From: Petaurus breviceps papuanus
Taxonomy: Eukaryota > Chordata > Mammalia > Diprotodontia > Petauridae
Assembly (NCBI GenBank): GCA_028583685.1
Contig: JAMXIF010001253.1
Coordinates: forward strand, 78,845,136-78,909,135
Direction of reading: 5' to 3'
Length of the DNA: 64,000 bases
Numbering within the stretch: position 1 is the stretch's first letter; every line of letters starts with the position of its first letter. The notes below the pieces were generated by a model. It worked only from the letters and a program-made list of their open reading frames with translations. It was not told the DNA's origin and ran no database searches. A program made the translations under genes and the position numbers. Below are positions 43,779 to 54,439 of the stretch, one piece after another.

Positions 43779-43945
43779 TTCTTTTCTTTATCTTTTTGGG
43801 GATAATTGGGGTTAAGTAACTTGCCCAAGGTTACACAGGTAGTTTTTTTTTTTTGTGTGGGTGTTAAGTGTCTGAGTCCAGAACCAAACTCAGGTCCTCC
43901 TGACTCCAGGGCCAGCGCTTTACTCACTACGCCACCCAGCTGCCC
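43779..43945 (-). mobile_element. tRNA-related marsupial SINE, minus strand
   Basis: Antisense order: pyrimidine-rich start, 'ttggggttaagtaacttgccc', 'aggttacacaggtag', 'aaactcaggtcctcctgac', 'gccacccagctgccc'. Perfect 16-base duplications tgatcaggttaaattt at 43763-43778 and 43946-43961. Inserted in the L1 reverse transcriptase region. Confidence 0.95.
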
Positions 43946-46714
43946 TGATCAGGTTAAATTTATACAAAAATGCTGAGTGGTTCAACATTAGTCAAACTAT
44001 CTGTACAATTTACTATATCAATAACAAAATCAACAGAAATCATGTGATTATTTCAATAAATGCAGCAAAATCTTTGATAAACTACAGTACCCATTCCTAT
44101 TAAAAACACTAAGGAGCATGAAAATAAATGGAACTTTCCTTAAACTGATAAGTGCAAACTATCTAATGATTATGATATAATGATAATGATGATTATCAGC
44201 AAGTATTCAATGTAATGGAGATAAACTAGAATCTTCCTAATAAGATAAAGGGTGAAGTAATGATGCTTATTATTGCCATTATTCTTAAATATTGTAGAAG
44301 AAATGTTAGCTACAGCAACAAGAGGACAAAAAGAAGTTGGAGGAATTAGAATAGACAATGAGGAAATAAAAACTAATCACTTTGAAGAGGTATACTTAGA
44401 GAATCTTAGAGAACCAATTCAAATCTTATTTGAAATAATTAGCAACTTTGACAGAGTTGCAGGACAGAAAATAAACCCACATAAAAAAAATCCTGTAAGA
44501 TCACTAGTAAAGCAAGAATATCCATTATTACAATCACTGTTCGAAATAGTTCCATAAATTCTACCTATAGCAATAAGACAAGAAAATGGACTTTGGGAAA
44601 TAATCATAAACAAAGAGAAATAAAAAGAATCATCCTTTTTTTTAGGTGCCATAATTGAAATGACAACTTCAGCAAAATTTCAAGATATATAACAAACCTA
44701 CATGAATCATTAGATTTTCTATATTCTGTCAAAAAAAAGAAAGCATCAGGAACAGAAAAAGAAAGTTAATTTAAAATAAACTATAGAAAATATGTAATAT
44801 TTGGTAGCCTTTCTGCCAAGACACAGAGGAAAATATGATCATAGCTACAAAGCACACTTTACACAAATAAGGGAGATCTAAATAAATGTGGATATATTAA
44901 TTTCTCATGACTAAGATGACATAAAAAATGACAGTACTGACTAAAATAGTTTATTTATTTAGTGCCATGACCAATAATATTAGAAAATGATTACTTTATA
45001 GTCTTATAAATATGATATAATTTATATGAAAGAAAAAAGTCAAGAATTAATTTTAAAAGTGGAAAGGAAGGGATCTAGCAGTGCTAGACCTGAAACTATA
45101 GGACAGAGCAGTAATCATCAAAACAATTTTTTCTGGTTAAAGAAATAGAAATGTCAGTGGAATAGATTTTAAATATCAATCAGAACAAAATGGGCACATT
45201 AGCCTAGTTATTGATTATAATCTCAGATATAAAGATGACAATGTTTAAGCTATGATGTGATTATTTAAAATAAACCCCAATAAAGTCATCATTTGATGGA
45301 AATCATGTAGAAAACAAGAAAGCAGTTTAGCAAAACCTAAGTCTGGGAAATTGTCTTCTACTATATACCTACATAAGCTCTCAAATGGGAGCTAGATATA
45401 AAAGATAAGATCCTTTAAGCACTTCCTAGTTTTTGTACAGCCAAAGAATGCAGCTAAAATGAGAAGAGAAGCAGGTAAATTGGAGAAAATTTTTGCAGCA
45501 ATTTTCTCCAATAAATGTCTAATTTCTAAGATACATACAGAAGTGAAACACATTTTTAAAAATATGAACTATTTCTTAATTGATAAATAGTCAAAAGGTA
45601 TTAATAGGTATGTTTCAGAAGAAGAAATCAAATTCTTAATAACAATGTTAAAATATTCTAAATGACTAATGGAGAAATCCAAATTTAAACAACTCTGAAG
45701 TTCTGCCTCAAACCAAATATATTGTTGAAGCTAACACAGAAGGAAAATGGCAAATGCTGAATGGGCTCTGAGGGAAAAAGAAGGAACATTAATGTACTAT
45801 TGGTGGAGTTATAAACTGGTCCAGTCATTCTGGGAAACAACTTATAACTGCCACAAAAGTTAATGAACTGTGAATATTCTTGAACCTAAAAAGAACACTA
45901 CTATGCTTGTACCCAATGAAATTTTTAAAAAGAGGGAAAGGACACAATGTACAAAAATATTCATAGTAAAAATATATATAGTTTTGTCTGCAGTGGCAAA
46001 AAAATTGGACACTGCAGAGGTGCTCATCTTCCGTGGAATAACTGAGCAAGTTATGGCACATTTAGGTGATAGGACACTATTGCTATATGAGAAATGTTGA
46101 AAAGCAGAGGACAGAGTCAAGATGGAGGACTAGATCAGCATTCTGCTCAGCTTTCCCAATATTCACCTTCTCAAACCAAATTCTGGAATGGTGGAGTCAA
46201 TGAAAAGTCAGAGTAAGACATTTTAACAGCTAAGACATCTTAGAAGGTCAGAAAGAGAGATCTGTGACATGGGGTTGGAGGCTAGCCTGAAATCCACATG
46301 GATAAAATACAAGTGGTGAGATTAGGTGGTAGAGGCAGAAACAACAGCAGCTTTGGGAGCTCTCAAGCCAGAGACAGTACGGGGACAGTGTAACTGGTCA
46401 GAAAGAGATTACAAATACCCCTGTAATAGCACTGGACACAGGACCAGATGGTGTTGGCAACTCCATTGCCCCCAGGGGTAGGGAACCAGAGGCCTTGAGG
46501 CCACATGTGACCTTATAGATCCTTGAGTGCAGCCTTTTGACTGAGTCCAAGTTTTACAGAACAAATTAAGGGAATTTATTCTGTGAAGTTTGGATTCAGG
46601 CAAAGGACCGCACTTGAGGACCTAAAGGGACACATGTTGCCTTGAGGTCGCAGGTTCCCCACCCTGGGACCCAATTCTGGGTAGTTGTTCAAGGGCAGAG
46701 AGGAGCGCTTTCAG

Positions 46715-46807
46715 TGAAGAGGTAGTTGGAGCTCTGAATGGCAACTATTTGGTGACTCTGCTGCCTATACACACTTCTGGGTCATACATAGTTCAAGGAT
46801 GGAAAGG
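46715..46807 (+). repeat. Inverted repeat, left arm
   Basis: Pairs with 47056-47145. Shared landmarks: 'gaagaggtagttgga', 'cacttctgggtcata', 'gttcaaggatgga'. About 85% identical by eye with a few small gaps. Confidence 0.9.
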
Positions 46808-47055
46808 AGTACTTTCTGTCAAGATGGATTAGAAACCCCAAAGGAGAAGTATCACTGCTGACTTCTAGAGATCAGGGACCATGAGGGACAGTATCATTTC
46901 ATGTCCCAAGGGAGGAAGGGCCCTGAGAATCAGTATCAATTGTAATCAAAATAGATCAGGAGCACTTCCTAGGTAAAGAGGAGAGAAATTTAAGAATTAT
47001 TGCATTACCTGAAAGTCATGATCAAAGAACTAGACATCATATTTCAAAAAAGTGC

Positions 47056-47145
47056 CCTTCTCCATCCTTGAACTATGACCCAGAAGTGTGCATAGGCAGA
47101 AGAACTGCCCAACAGTTGCCCCTCAGAGTTCCAACTACCTCTTCA
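47056..47145 (-). repeat. Inverted repeat, right arm
   Basis: Reverse complement of 46715-46807: 'tccatccttgaactatgaccc', 'agaagtgtgcataggcag', 'ccaactacctcttca'. The loop between the arms is about 248 bases. Confidence 0.9.
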
Positions 47146-47432
47146 CAAACCAAGAAACTACATGAAAACAATTATAAACTCAAAATTTAAAAGAAAATGG
47201 TTGTTAATTTTTACATGTAATTGAAAAATATTAATGAAATAAATAAGCTAATTTACACAAGAAAATGATGAGGGCAAGCATTTCAGAGAAACTTGGTTAG
47301 ACTTCCCTAAACTCAGGAAGTGTAATGTGACAAGTCAGGAAAAAAAATGTATACAATTATAACAATATTGTAAAGACAATTAACTTCAAAAGACTTAGTA
47401 ACTCTGATCATCTCAATGAACAGCCATGATTC

Positions 47433-48015
47433 TGTTAACAGGGTTTTACTGAAGTAGTCTCTAAGCTGAGGATGATGAAACAGCACACCAGAGAAGTGCC
47501 AGTAATTAGGTAGCCTTTAATAAATTAGTTTCATTATGAGGAACAGATTTGTAAATTGGGAACTGTCCTGATCAAAATTTCACCTTGCTGAAATGAAGAC
47601 AGAGATTATATACATAAATCACAATGGGAAGGGAGGGAGGAAGGTGGATCACAAATACTTGTTTCCAGGACCAGAGTGATTTCCCAGGAATAACCCAGAA
47701 ATGAAAGACAATACAGTTCTGGAGTCCTGTGGGAGCAATATTGCTCTAGTCCTGGCATGTCTTTCCTTGGTGGATCACAGGACAAGAATTCTGTGACAGG
47801 AACAGCTTCTACAATCTTTGATTTGTTTCATTTCAAGTATGCAGACACAAGGATACCAGTGATTGTTAGCCTTGTTAAGGGTTTGTTTGATTTATCATTA
47901 CAAGCTGCATTGTGAATCTGACTCACAAAAGAGACAATTCTGAAAAATCTAATCTATTAGTAAATTCATTACACATATCCTATCAATTATGATGAAAATC
48001 ATACTTCCCTTCACA
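47433..48015 (-). mobile_element. Probable solo LTR, family C, minus strand
   Basis: Interrupts the 3' region of the old L1, which continues on both sides ('tctgatcatctcaatgaac' before, 'ccaaaggacccatgatgaaa' after). Minus-strand ends are TGTGAAGGG and GTTAACA (TGT...ACA), with a TATA-like 'tatgtatataatc' (plus 47609-47621 region) and attaaa further downstream. No convincing target duplication found, so exact ends are provisional. A fossil. Confidence 0.55.
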
Positions 48016-48279
48016 ATGCCAAAGGACCCATGATGAAAAGACGACTTACTTTCTTATGGAGAGGTGGTGGACCCAGAGTGAAAAATGAGAAGAAAAATTT
48101 TTGATATGGTAAATGCAGGGATGTTTTTTACCTTAACTATTCATATTACAGCAGGGGTTTTGTTTTTCTTGCTTTTTCAACTGAGGGGGTAGTATGTAGT
48201 AGGAAAAAAATGTGTATCTTTATCTGAAAAATAAAATAAATGTTTAATAAAATAATTGATTAATAATAATAATGAGAAG

Positions 48280-49130
48280 GATTCCAAAGCTCTGAGGATG
48301 AAGAAACTGCTCTAAAAAAAATTATGTTGTAGAGCTATAGAAGCTATACAGGGAAATATCCACTAAGAGTCAGAGGAAAAAGTATTGGTTAGTGATTTCC
48401 TATTCTGAAGTACTAAGGCAGATAATTTGTCTATCTATGGGATGTTGTCTTCCTAAGATATGTATCTAAGACATGATATAGATCCTTGCAAGGTTATCCA
48501 AAAGGATACCAGCTATCCACTTCTGATAATTCAGATAAGTTCAAGTGATACTTCTGGAAGAAACCTAAAAATAAATTTCCAAAATTTTTAAAGACTTGGT
48601 CATGACACTGAAAATCATGGGAGCACAGGTTGTATTTTTCTTACTGAGTCACAGTAAAGGTTAATGATGAAGAAAAGAAAATTTAATTTAAGAAGTAATT
48701 ATCTGGCTAAGAAGATGGTATCTGAGAACTGGATTTGGACTTCTGGATCATAGTTTAAAAGAAAAGGATGACAGATTCCTGTCCAGATAGAAAGTAAACC
48801 TAGCAAAGGCTGCTAAAAATGCATTTGCCTTATTTCTTACAATTCTAATCAAAAGTGCTTAAAACTAAGAAGAGAGGAGGACACAGACTACTTTTCTTCA
48901 TTCTCCAAATTACATATCACAGAATAACTACAAAAGATGAAAAAACAGAAGTTGTGACACCCAAATATTCACAGGAGGAAAATTCTCAGAAAAGATTCAG
49001 TTGTAAAAGATATTGTCTCAAATAACTGCACAAAAGTGCTCAAAGTTTAGGTAACAAACAAGAAGAACTCTTTAGAGTTCCTGATTCAAGGAGTGAAATT
49101 TAACCCTGCAGATATTACTGAGACTTGATT
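48280..49130 (+). repeat. Ancient LINE fragment, possibly CR1/L3-like
   Basis: 'aagaagtaattatctggc', 'taagaagatggtatctgaga', 'catgacactgaaaatcatgg', 'ggatgacagattcctgtcc', 'aacaaacaagaagaactct' and 'gatattactgagacttgattgg' follow an old, low-copy mammalian LINE pattern that I associate with the CR1/L3 group. No frame remains. Confidence 0.4.
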
Positions 49131-49139
49131 GGATGAAAC

Positions 49140-49325
49140 CTATTAATGAAACATGGTTCTTCGATTCAAATACCAGTTCTGCCACTTGGTATCCATGGAA
49201 CTTTAGCTAATTTCCTTAACCTCAGTCGGTCTCAATTTTCTCTTCTGTAAAAATGACGGTATTGATAGTTGAAGACCTCTAAAATCCCTTTCAGCTCTAA
49301 ATCTGTGTCCCTGTGATTCTTTTTC
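49140..49325 (+). repeat. THER1/MIR-like SINE, plus strand
   Basis: 'gattcaaataccagttctgcc', 'tttccttaacctcagtcgg', 'tcttctgtaaaaatgacgg' and 'tttcagctctaaatctgtg' form a nearly full THER1-like element without its head. Confidence 0.7.
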
Positions 49326-51666
49326 AGAAGAGATATAAGTAGAGGGTGGCAGGGGTACACGAGAAGTAGATTATATAAATTAGGAAAGGAATTATATAAA
49401 TTAGTAAATATAAATTTGAGAAAATGCAAGGACCGTGGAGTATGGGGTAGGAAGAGCATGATGAAATTTAGTTGACTGCAGAGCAGTAAAGGGAGAAACA
49501 ATGATTTTGTTACTGGATATATTAATCAGGGTAATGGTGGAATGAGCTTGCACTGGCCCCTTGCTAAAGGATATATGTAACCATTGGCTCCTTGTATGAC
49601 CTCACGACAGAGGCCTGTGGCAAAGAATGGAGGCACTGAGCCAAGAAGAGCATCTCATTCAGAAGACTTTAAGAGAAATGACACCATCCTCTTTCCCCTC
49701 TTCCCTTTTGAATCTGTGGCTAGTCCACAATTTCTGAGTTGCTTCTTTTGCTTTGTAGTTCTTTTCCTGGATACAGGTCATAAAATAGCAATCTTTAAAT
49801 TGATGTTTTTGGCCTAGGCAATAATCCTGTGAGTTAAAAAATGTCACAGTTGCTGTTTGCTCAGCATAGGTGATCTCCATTTCAGCTTAGGAAAGATAGC
49901 AACCACCAGGAGTCTACTTCAAACGAAAAGTGGTTACAAAATCTTAAGCCATTCCCTAGATTGCAAAGAGACCTAAACTTCTGATTTGCCCAGACAGCAT
50001 AGGCCAGAAGTGATAGTAATGTATGTGTTAGGAGCACCACTATTTGCTGGGAGTCTTTTTGTCCCAGGAGAGCATAATAAGAGTGATGGGTTACTATATC
50101 ATGTTTTAAATATTTGTACATCAGTGTGTGTCAATCTTTTACATTTTCAGCATTTCTTTTGTGATGGAAGAAATAAGTAACTATTTTAACTCTGATATAT
50201 TTTACTTTGCACATTAAATACCTTTCCAGAAGGAGCCCGGTTAATTCCTTCAAGGTAGACCACATACATGAGCCTGAACTAAACTATGTTTCTGTGAGTG
50301 GGAACTGGGGCATGTTTTGAGCCAGAGTATAGAAAAGAACATTTTTACCTGATCATGACCACACTATTAAAATCATATCTCAGGATTTAATGTGCTTTGC
50401 TCTTCTAAACATCACCTGAAGCATTCTGGGAAGTTAAACCCATTTTATCCCCACACCTAGTCCAAAAGAGCTCTATCTTTTGGTCACAATCCATTGGGTA
50501 TTGCAATTGAACTTCTCTCAGCCTGGTATGTGCACCATTTCTTTCTATGTAGCAAAAACGCAGCTCAGGATTAAAATAATTTAATCCCTTAACCAACTTT
50601 AACACAGCTAGAAGAGGACAAAAAACCACAAAGAGTAAGAAGTACCCCACCAAACAACTTGTAATAGAAAAACAGGGCTCTCATTTATATTATATATGCC
50701 ATCATTAGAGATTAGAATACAATACAGTGTAGGCCTTTTAAAGGTTTTCCTCCCTTTCACTCCAATGTTGTAATTATTCTTTTGACACTAGTAAAAGTCA
50801 GTCTGTGCATAATCTAGTGCTGAGAAAAGAGAACATTGTTGTTTTCTTGGCAACTCAAGTACAAACCATTGTGTTCATATAGCAAATTGTCATTCTGTAG
50901 GCTGTGGGCCAAGAGTGGTGTGCTATGTACCTTTCTACCTGCTTGACATGTATAGTTCTGTAACCCTTTATCTACAACAATGAGGTAGGTGATTTATTTG
51001 TGCTACTACCATCCCAAGCATACACCAGATGTTATTTCATCAAACAGCACTCCGTATCATAAGCCCACACAAATCCCCCAACCTTGACATGCTCCCTCCT
51101 TCTTTCTGCTTTCCTTATCCTCTATTTTAATGATTAGAAAGAAAACTAGAGAAGTTGACACAAGTTTGGTATATGTTTATGGTGGTGTAATATGGGCTCT
51201 AGTTAAAGCCCTGCCAACATTTCTCCTTATATAAATCCCTGTTTTTAGAGGTTTGAGCAGTTGGTGGTAAAGACTGTTAAAGCTGGCCCTTAGTCTGCAA
51301 TTCAGACACAGGCTACCATATACTTATTTCTCTTTAGAAGAAGTTGTTTCATTGCTCATGCTGGCTGCTCTTCCTCGTGACTTCTTTATGTCTATGAATG
51401 GCATTATTATACTAACAATGATGAGAAATCAACATCATCTTTAATGTGTCCCTCTCTCTTGTTCTTTACACCCATTCAGTATTTGGCACATTGTTTTTAC
51501 TTCTGTGTTATTTTTGGCATCAATGCCCTCTTTCCTCTTCTCAATGATTGTCATCATTGTAGTGCAGATGTTCATCATCTCCAATCTACACTACCACAAT
51601 AGATAGGGTACCTGATTTGGCATCTCCTGAAACTTTCCATTCCAATGCATTCTCTATACCACTGTG
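49326..51666. other. No recognised feature (2.3 kb)
   Basis: The longest stretch of the right half without a named repeat until 60.5 kb. The 77-, 79- and 82-codon frames at 49584-50653 lie on both strands and share no recognisable domain. Confidence 0.5.
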
Positions 51667-52175
51667 AGATTAACTTTTTTTCTTTAAGCAATCGAGGTTA
51701 AGTAACTTGCTCAAGGTTACATGGCCAGTTATTTCTGGGTGTGGTGCTAAGTATCTGAGCCCAGATTTGATCCCCAGGTCATCCCAACACTGGAGCCGGT
51801 GCTCTTACTTGCTGTGCTACCTGGCTGCCCCAAGATTAACTTTTATAATATGGAGATATGATATCATGTTAAAAGAAACTTGAAGAGCTCCCTATACTCT
51901 ATTAAATGAAATCCATATTTCTTATCCTAGCATTAAAGTGGTCCTGAGTCTACCACCTACCTACCTTGTCAATCCTACAATGCTCCTCCTCCTGGGTCCA
52001 ATGCCTTATCTAAATTGGACTGACTACTTGTCATTTCCTGAACATAACTCTTGGCACTGAACATGATGTTCCCTGCAAATAGAATATATTACCTCCATTT
52101 CTCTCAGTTAAAATTTTACCCAATTCAAAGGATACCTCCTCCATGAAGCCTTCTTTAATCACATCAAGGGAAGGT
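51570..52175 (+). repeat. L2 LINE fragment, split by a SINE
   Basis: After the SINE: 'gaagagctccctatactct', 'gtcaatcctacaatgctcc', 'cactgaacatgatgttccctg', 'acctcctccatgaagccttc'. These are the L2 region upstream of its terminus. The segment before 51667 fits the same element less well. Confidence 0.5.
51679..51832 (-). mobile_element. tRNA-related SINE, second subfamily, minus strand
   Basis: Antisense of the 40361 copy: 'taagcaatcgaggttaagtaa', 'aggttacatggccagttatt', 'ctgagcccagatttgatcc', 'ccaggtcatcccaacactgg', 'tacctggctgcccc'. Perfect 12-base duplications agattaactttt at 51667-51678 and 51833-51844. Confidence 0.93.
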
Positions 52176-52194
52176 GAAAGGAGAGGAAGGGAAG

Positions 52195-52452
52195 GAAATA
52201 AGCATTTATATATGCTGACTATGTGCCATGAACTGTGCTAAACATGTTTAAAATATTATTTCATTCAATCCTCACAACACCTCTGAGAGGTAGGCACTGT
52301 TATTATTCCAATTTTATAATTGAAGAAACTGAGGCAAACAGCGGTTATTTGGTTTTCTCAGAGTCACACAGCTAGCAATTGCTTAGATCAGATTTGAATT
52401 CATGCCTTCCTGACCTCAGGTCCGGTGCTCTAATCAACAGGCGACCTAAGGG
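52195..52452 (-). repeat. MIR SINE, minus strand, nearly complete
   Basis: 'agcatttatatatgctgac', 'tatgtgccatgaactgtgc', 'tttcattcaatcctcacaac', 'gaagaaactgaggcaaacag', 'agagtcacacagctagcaa', 'atgccttcctgacctcagg'. Confidence 0.8.
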
Positions 52453-53249
52453 CCTCTACCCTATCTAGAAATGATCTTTCCTTTAAAACGTTCATGATGG
52501 TTTATTTAAACTCCTATGTATTCATCATAGCCTACCATATATTCCAGTTATTTTATACATCTTTCATATCCTATATTCAATTGATCAACAAGTACATTGA
52601 AAAACTTACACTGCTATACATATTCATTTAAATACAAATAATTTATTGAGGTTATCCATGAAAACCAAGTTTTTCAAGGATATAAGGGCAGGTAGTAAGA
52701 AGTGTGAGATTATAATCACATTTACTCTGGGATAAAGCTTGATTTCAATTCATTTTACTTAACTTTGACAAGCCTTAATTAAACTGACTTAAATTGACTT
52801 ATGCTTTAAGTTTTGTAATAGGCTCACCAGAATAACAAAGAACTTAACCTATCTTCTTGCCCCTGTACAAGTCTTCCTTGTGCTAAAAGTGAAGACTGAT
52901 GGTGCTAATATTCTTGTAATCAAGCATGCTTCTAACCAATCTACCAGAAATGCTTACTACTTGAGGAATTGTACAAATCTTTATTCCAGGTTTTGTTCTT
53001 CATTTATAAGTTTTAGTTCTGCTTCTGTAACCAGTGGAACTGATTTTAGATCCTTCTCAAAGATGGTTTTGACCATATTATTTGCATATTGTAATCACCA
53101 TTTTTACATTTGTTCCTCCTTTTTAACTATAAAATGGCTTTGTTAGACTCCAGTGTTTGTCATTCATGCTTAAGAGAACAATTGACCCATTTATTGGCAA
53201 TTGCTATATTGCTAATAAATTGATTTTGCTTGGAATTTTATCACAAAAC
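52453..53249. other. No recognised feature
   Basis: The 88-codon frame at 52880-53146 has no domain I recognise. The final part, 'gttttgaccatattatttgc', is ordinary AT-rich sequence. Confidence 0.5.
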
Positions 53250-53350
53250 AACATGAGACCTAAGTGATGTGCCAGACATGTTGCTAGGAGCTATGCATGC
53301 AAAGACAAAACAAAACTTCCCCTGCCCTTAAGGAGATCACATTTTCTTAC
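53250..53350 (+). repeat. Ancient mammalian interspersed repeat fragment
   Basis: 'atgtgccagacatgttgctagg', 'gccttaaggagatcac'-like text as in 4866-4985. Confidence 0.4.
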
Positions 53351-53514
53351 ATTAACATGTAAGCTCCCTCAGAGTTCTTTTATATAATGGGTTCTCTATA
53401 TATGTTTCATGCATTTCCTTTGAGCTTCTTAGTGTTGAAAATGGAAATACATCAACTCATTTTCATGTGAACAAGAACATAGAAGCATATTTACACGTGC
53501 ATGCACATGTGTGT

Positions 53515-53640
53515 TGGCTTCTACTGGAATGCAAGTTTCTAAAAGGCAGGGACTTTTTTTTATTCCCAGTACCCAGCATGACACATGGCACAGAATAAGT
53601 GCACAAAAATTAGAACTGATTTGAGTAAATAAATTAATGT
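53515..53640 (+). repeat. L2 3' end
   Basis: 'tactggaatgcaagtttct', 'aaaaggcagggacttttt', 'cagtacccagcatgacac' in the L2 order. Confidence 0.65.
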
Positions 53641-53725
53641 TTCCTCACATTTAATATCATATGTTTTTCACAACTATATGAGTTAGGAAGAATAGGTATT
53701 ATTATCTCCATTTTCAAAGAAAAAA
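53641..53725 (-). repeat. MIR-class fragment, minus strand
   Basis: 'gttaggaagaataggtatta', 'ttatctccattttcaaagaa' are the antisense MIR core. Confidence 0.5.
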
Positions 53726-54439
53726 ATTTTGAAAAGGCTTTTCCAGTTGTTGGATTTTATGATATTGAATATAAACTCTTCTCTTCTTTTGCCATTTATT
53801 TTTGGAAAAAGTCAGTATTTCAGGAAAAAAAATCATTGCTTGGTTTCTAATATTTTAATATTCCCCTCATCCCACCCTTGGTTGATAACTCAAACAGTAC
53901 CCCCCCAAAGGCATAAGAATATAATTAATATCCACTACCTAAATATAGAATCTATATTTCTTATTTCAGTAACTTATATTGACAACTAGCTACTTAATCA
54001 TATGATTTAAACTAGTCAATAGGGTAGCATTCATTGAACTAGGAGACAGGAGCTAGCTAGGCAGCTAGCTATATATCTTATCTATCTTTCTATCTTTTCA
54101 TCTGTCTCTCTATTTTAATCATCTAAAACTTTTCTCTTCACCCCCATGATTCAACCAGTCTCCACTTTTCCCTTGTGTAAGAACACAAGGAAAAAAAACA
54201 CAATATAAACATGCATAGTCAATCAAGACAACTTTCCACATTGGCCATGTCCAAAAAAGTATATGTCTCATTCTGCCATCTGAGTTCTTTACATCTCCAT
54301 AAGGAGGTGGATGGCATGTTTCCTTCACATTGATAAGAAGTCAACACAACAATATACCATCCCATTTATATATCATAACTTGCTTATCCATTCCCCAGTT
54401 TATGGACACTCCATCAGATTTGTATTATTTGCCATCTCA
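53726..54439. other. No recognised feature; TCTA/CTAT patch
   Basis: Includes 'gctagctaggcagctagcta' (54053-54072) and a CTAT/TCTT microsatellite-like patch to 54110. No gene seen. Confidence 0.5.

Larger units (their letters stand above)
42840..45850 (+). pseudogene. L1 ORF2 of the old L1, heavily broken
   Basis: Endonuclease start 'FTVNVNGMNLPIK' near 42876-42915, later 'PNGIVSKLLKEKLNEL' near 43176-43220 and 'GEYIFSAMLGTFIKN' near 43385-43430. Reverse transcriptase resumes after a gap of about 0.9 kb with 'SDTNKVLIPKQRTKTEK' (43608), 'NCRPISL' and 'KILARRL'. Palm remains are near 44050-44480, with a partly duplicated motif B segment (44240-44715), and C-terminal text ('ctggtccagtcattctggg') near 45815. 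Stops and shifts are throughout; no segment beyond about 90 codons is open. Confidence 0.8.
46105..47254 (+). mobile_element. Rearranged L1 with an inverted copy of its own 5' region
   Basis: Starts with an L1 leader, 'cagaggacagagtcaagatgg', running to about 46970. A short ORF1 piece follows ('LRIIALPESHD', 46990-47045). Then 47056-47145 is the reverse complement of 46715-46807, and the element ends with a 3' terminus ('ttaatttttacatgtaattg', 47200-47222) and A-rich DNA. Nearly all coding sequence is missing. It sits inside the 3' region of the older L1; possible diverged duplications are 'gagaaatgttgaaaagc' (46089-46105) and 'aagaaaatgatgagggcaag' (47259-47278). Confidence 0.7.
37394..48265 (+). 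mobile_element. Old L1, plus strand, carrying six later insertions
   Basis: Host element of a nested stack. Its own parts: 5' leader from 'ggagggcaaagtaaaggtgg' (37394), ORF1 (about 38225-39630), spacer (39630-39800 and 42483-42830), ORF2 (about 42840-45850), 3' region (to about 46104, 47255-47432 and 48016-48265). Later insertions: LTR 38438-38953, HAL1-like 39801-42467 (with a SINE inside), SINEs at 43441 and 43779, an L1 at 46105-47254 and a probable LTR at 47433-48015. About 0.9 kb of ORF2 between endonuclease and RT is missing. Terminal target duplications are not clear. Confidence 0.82.
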
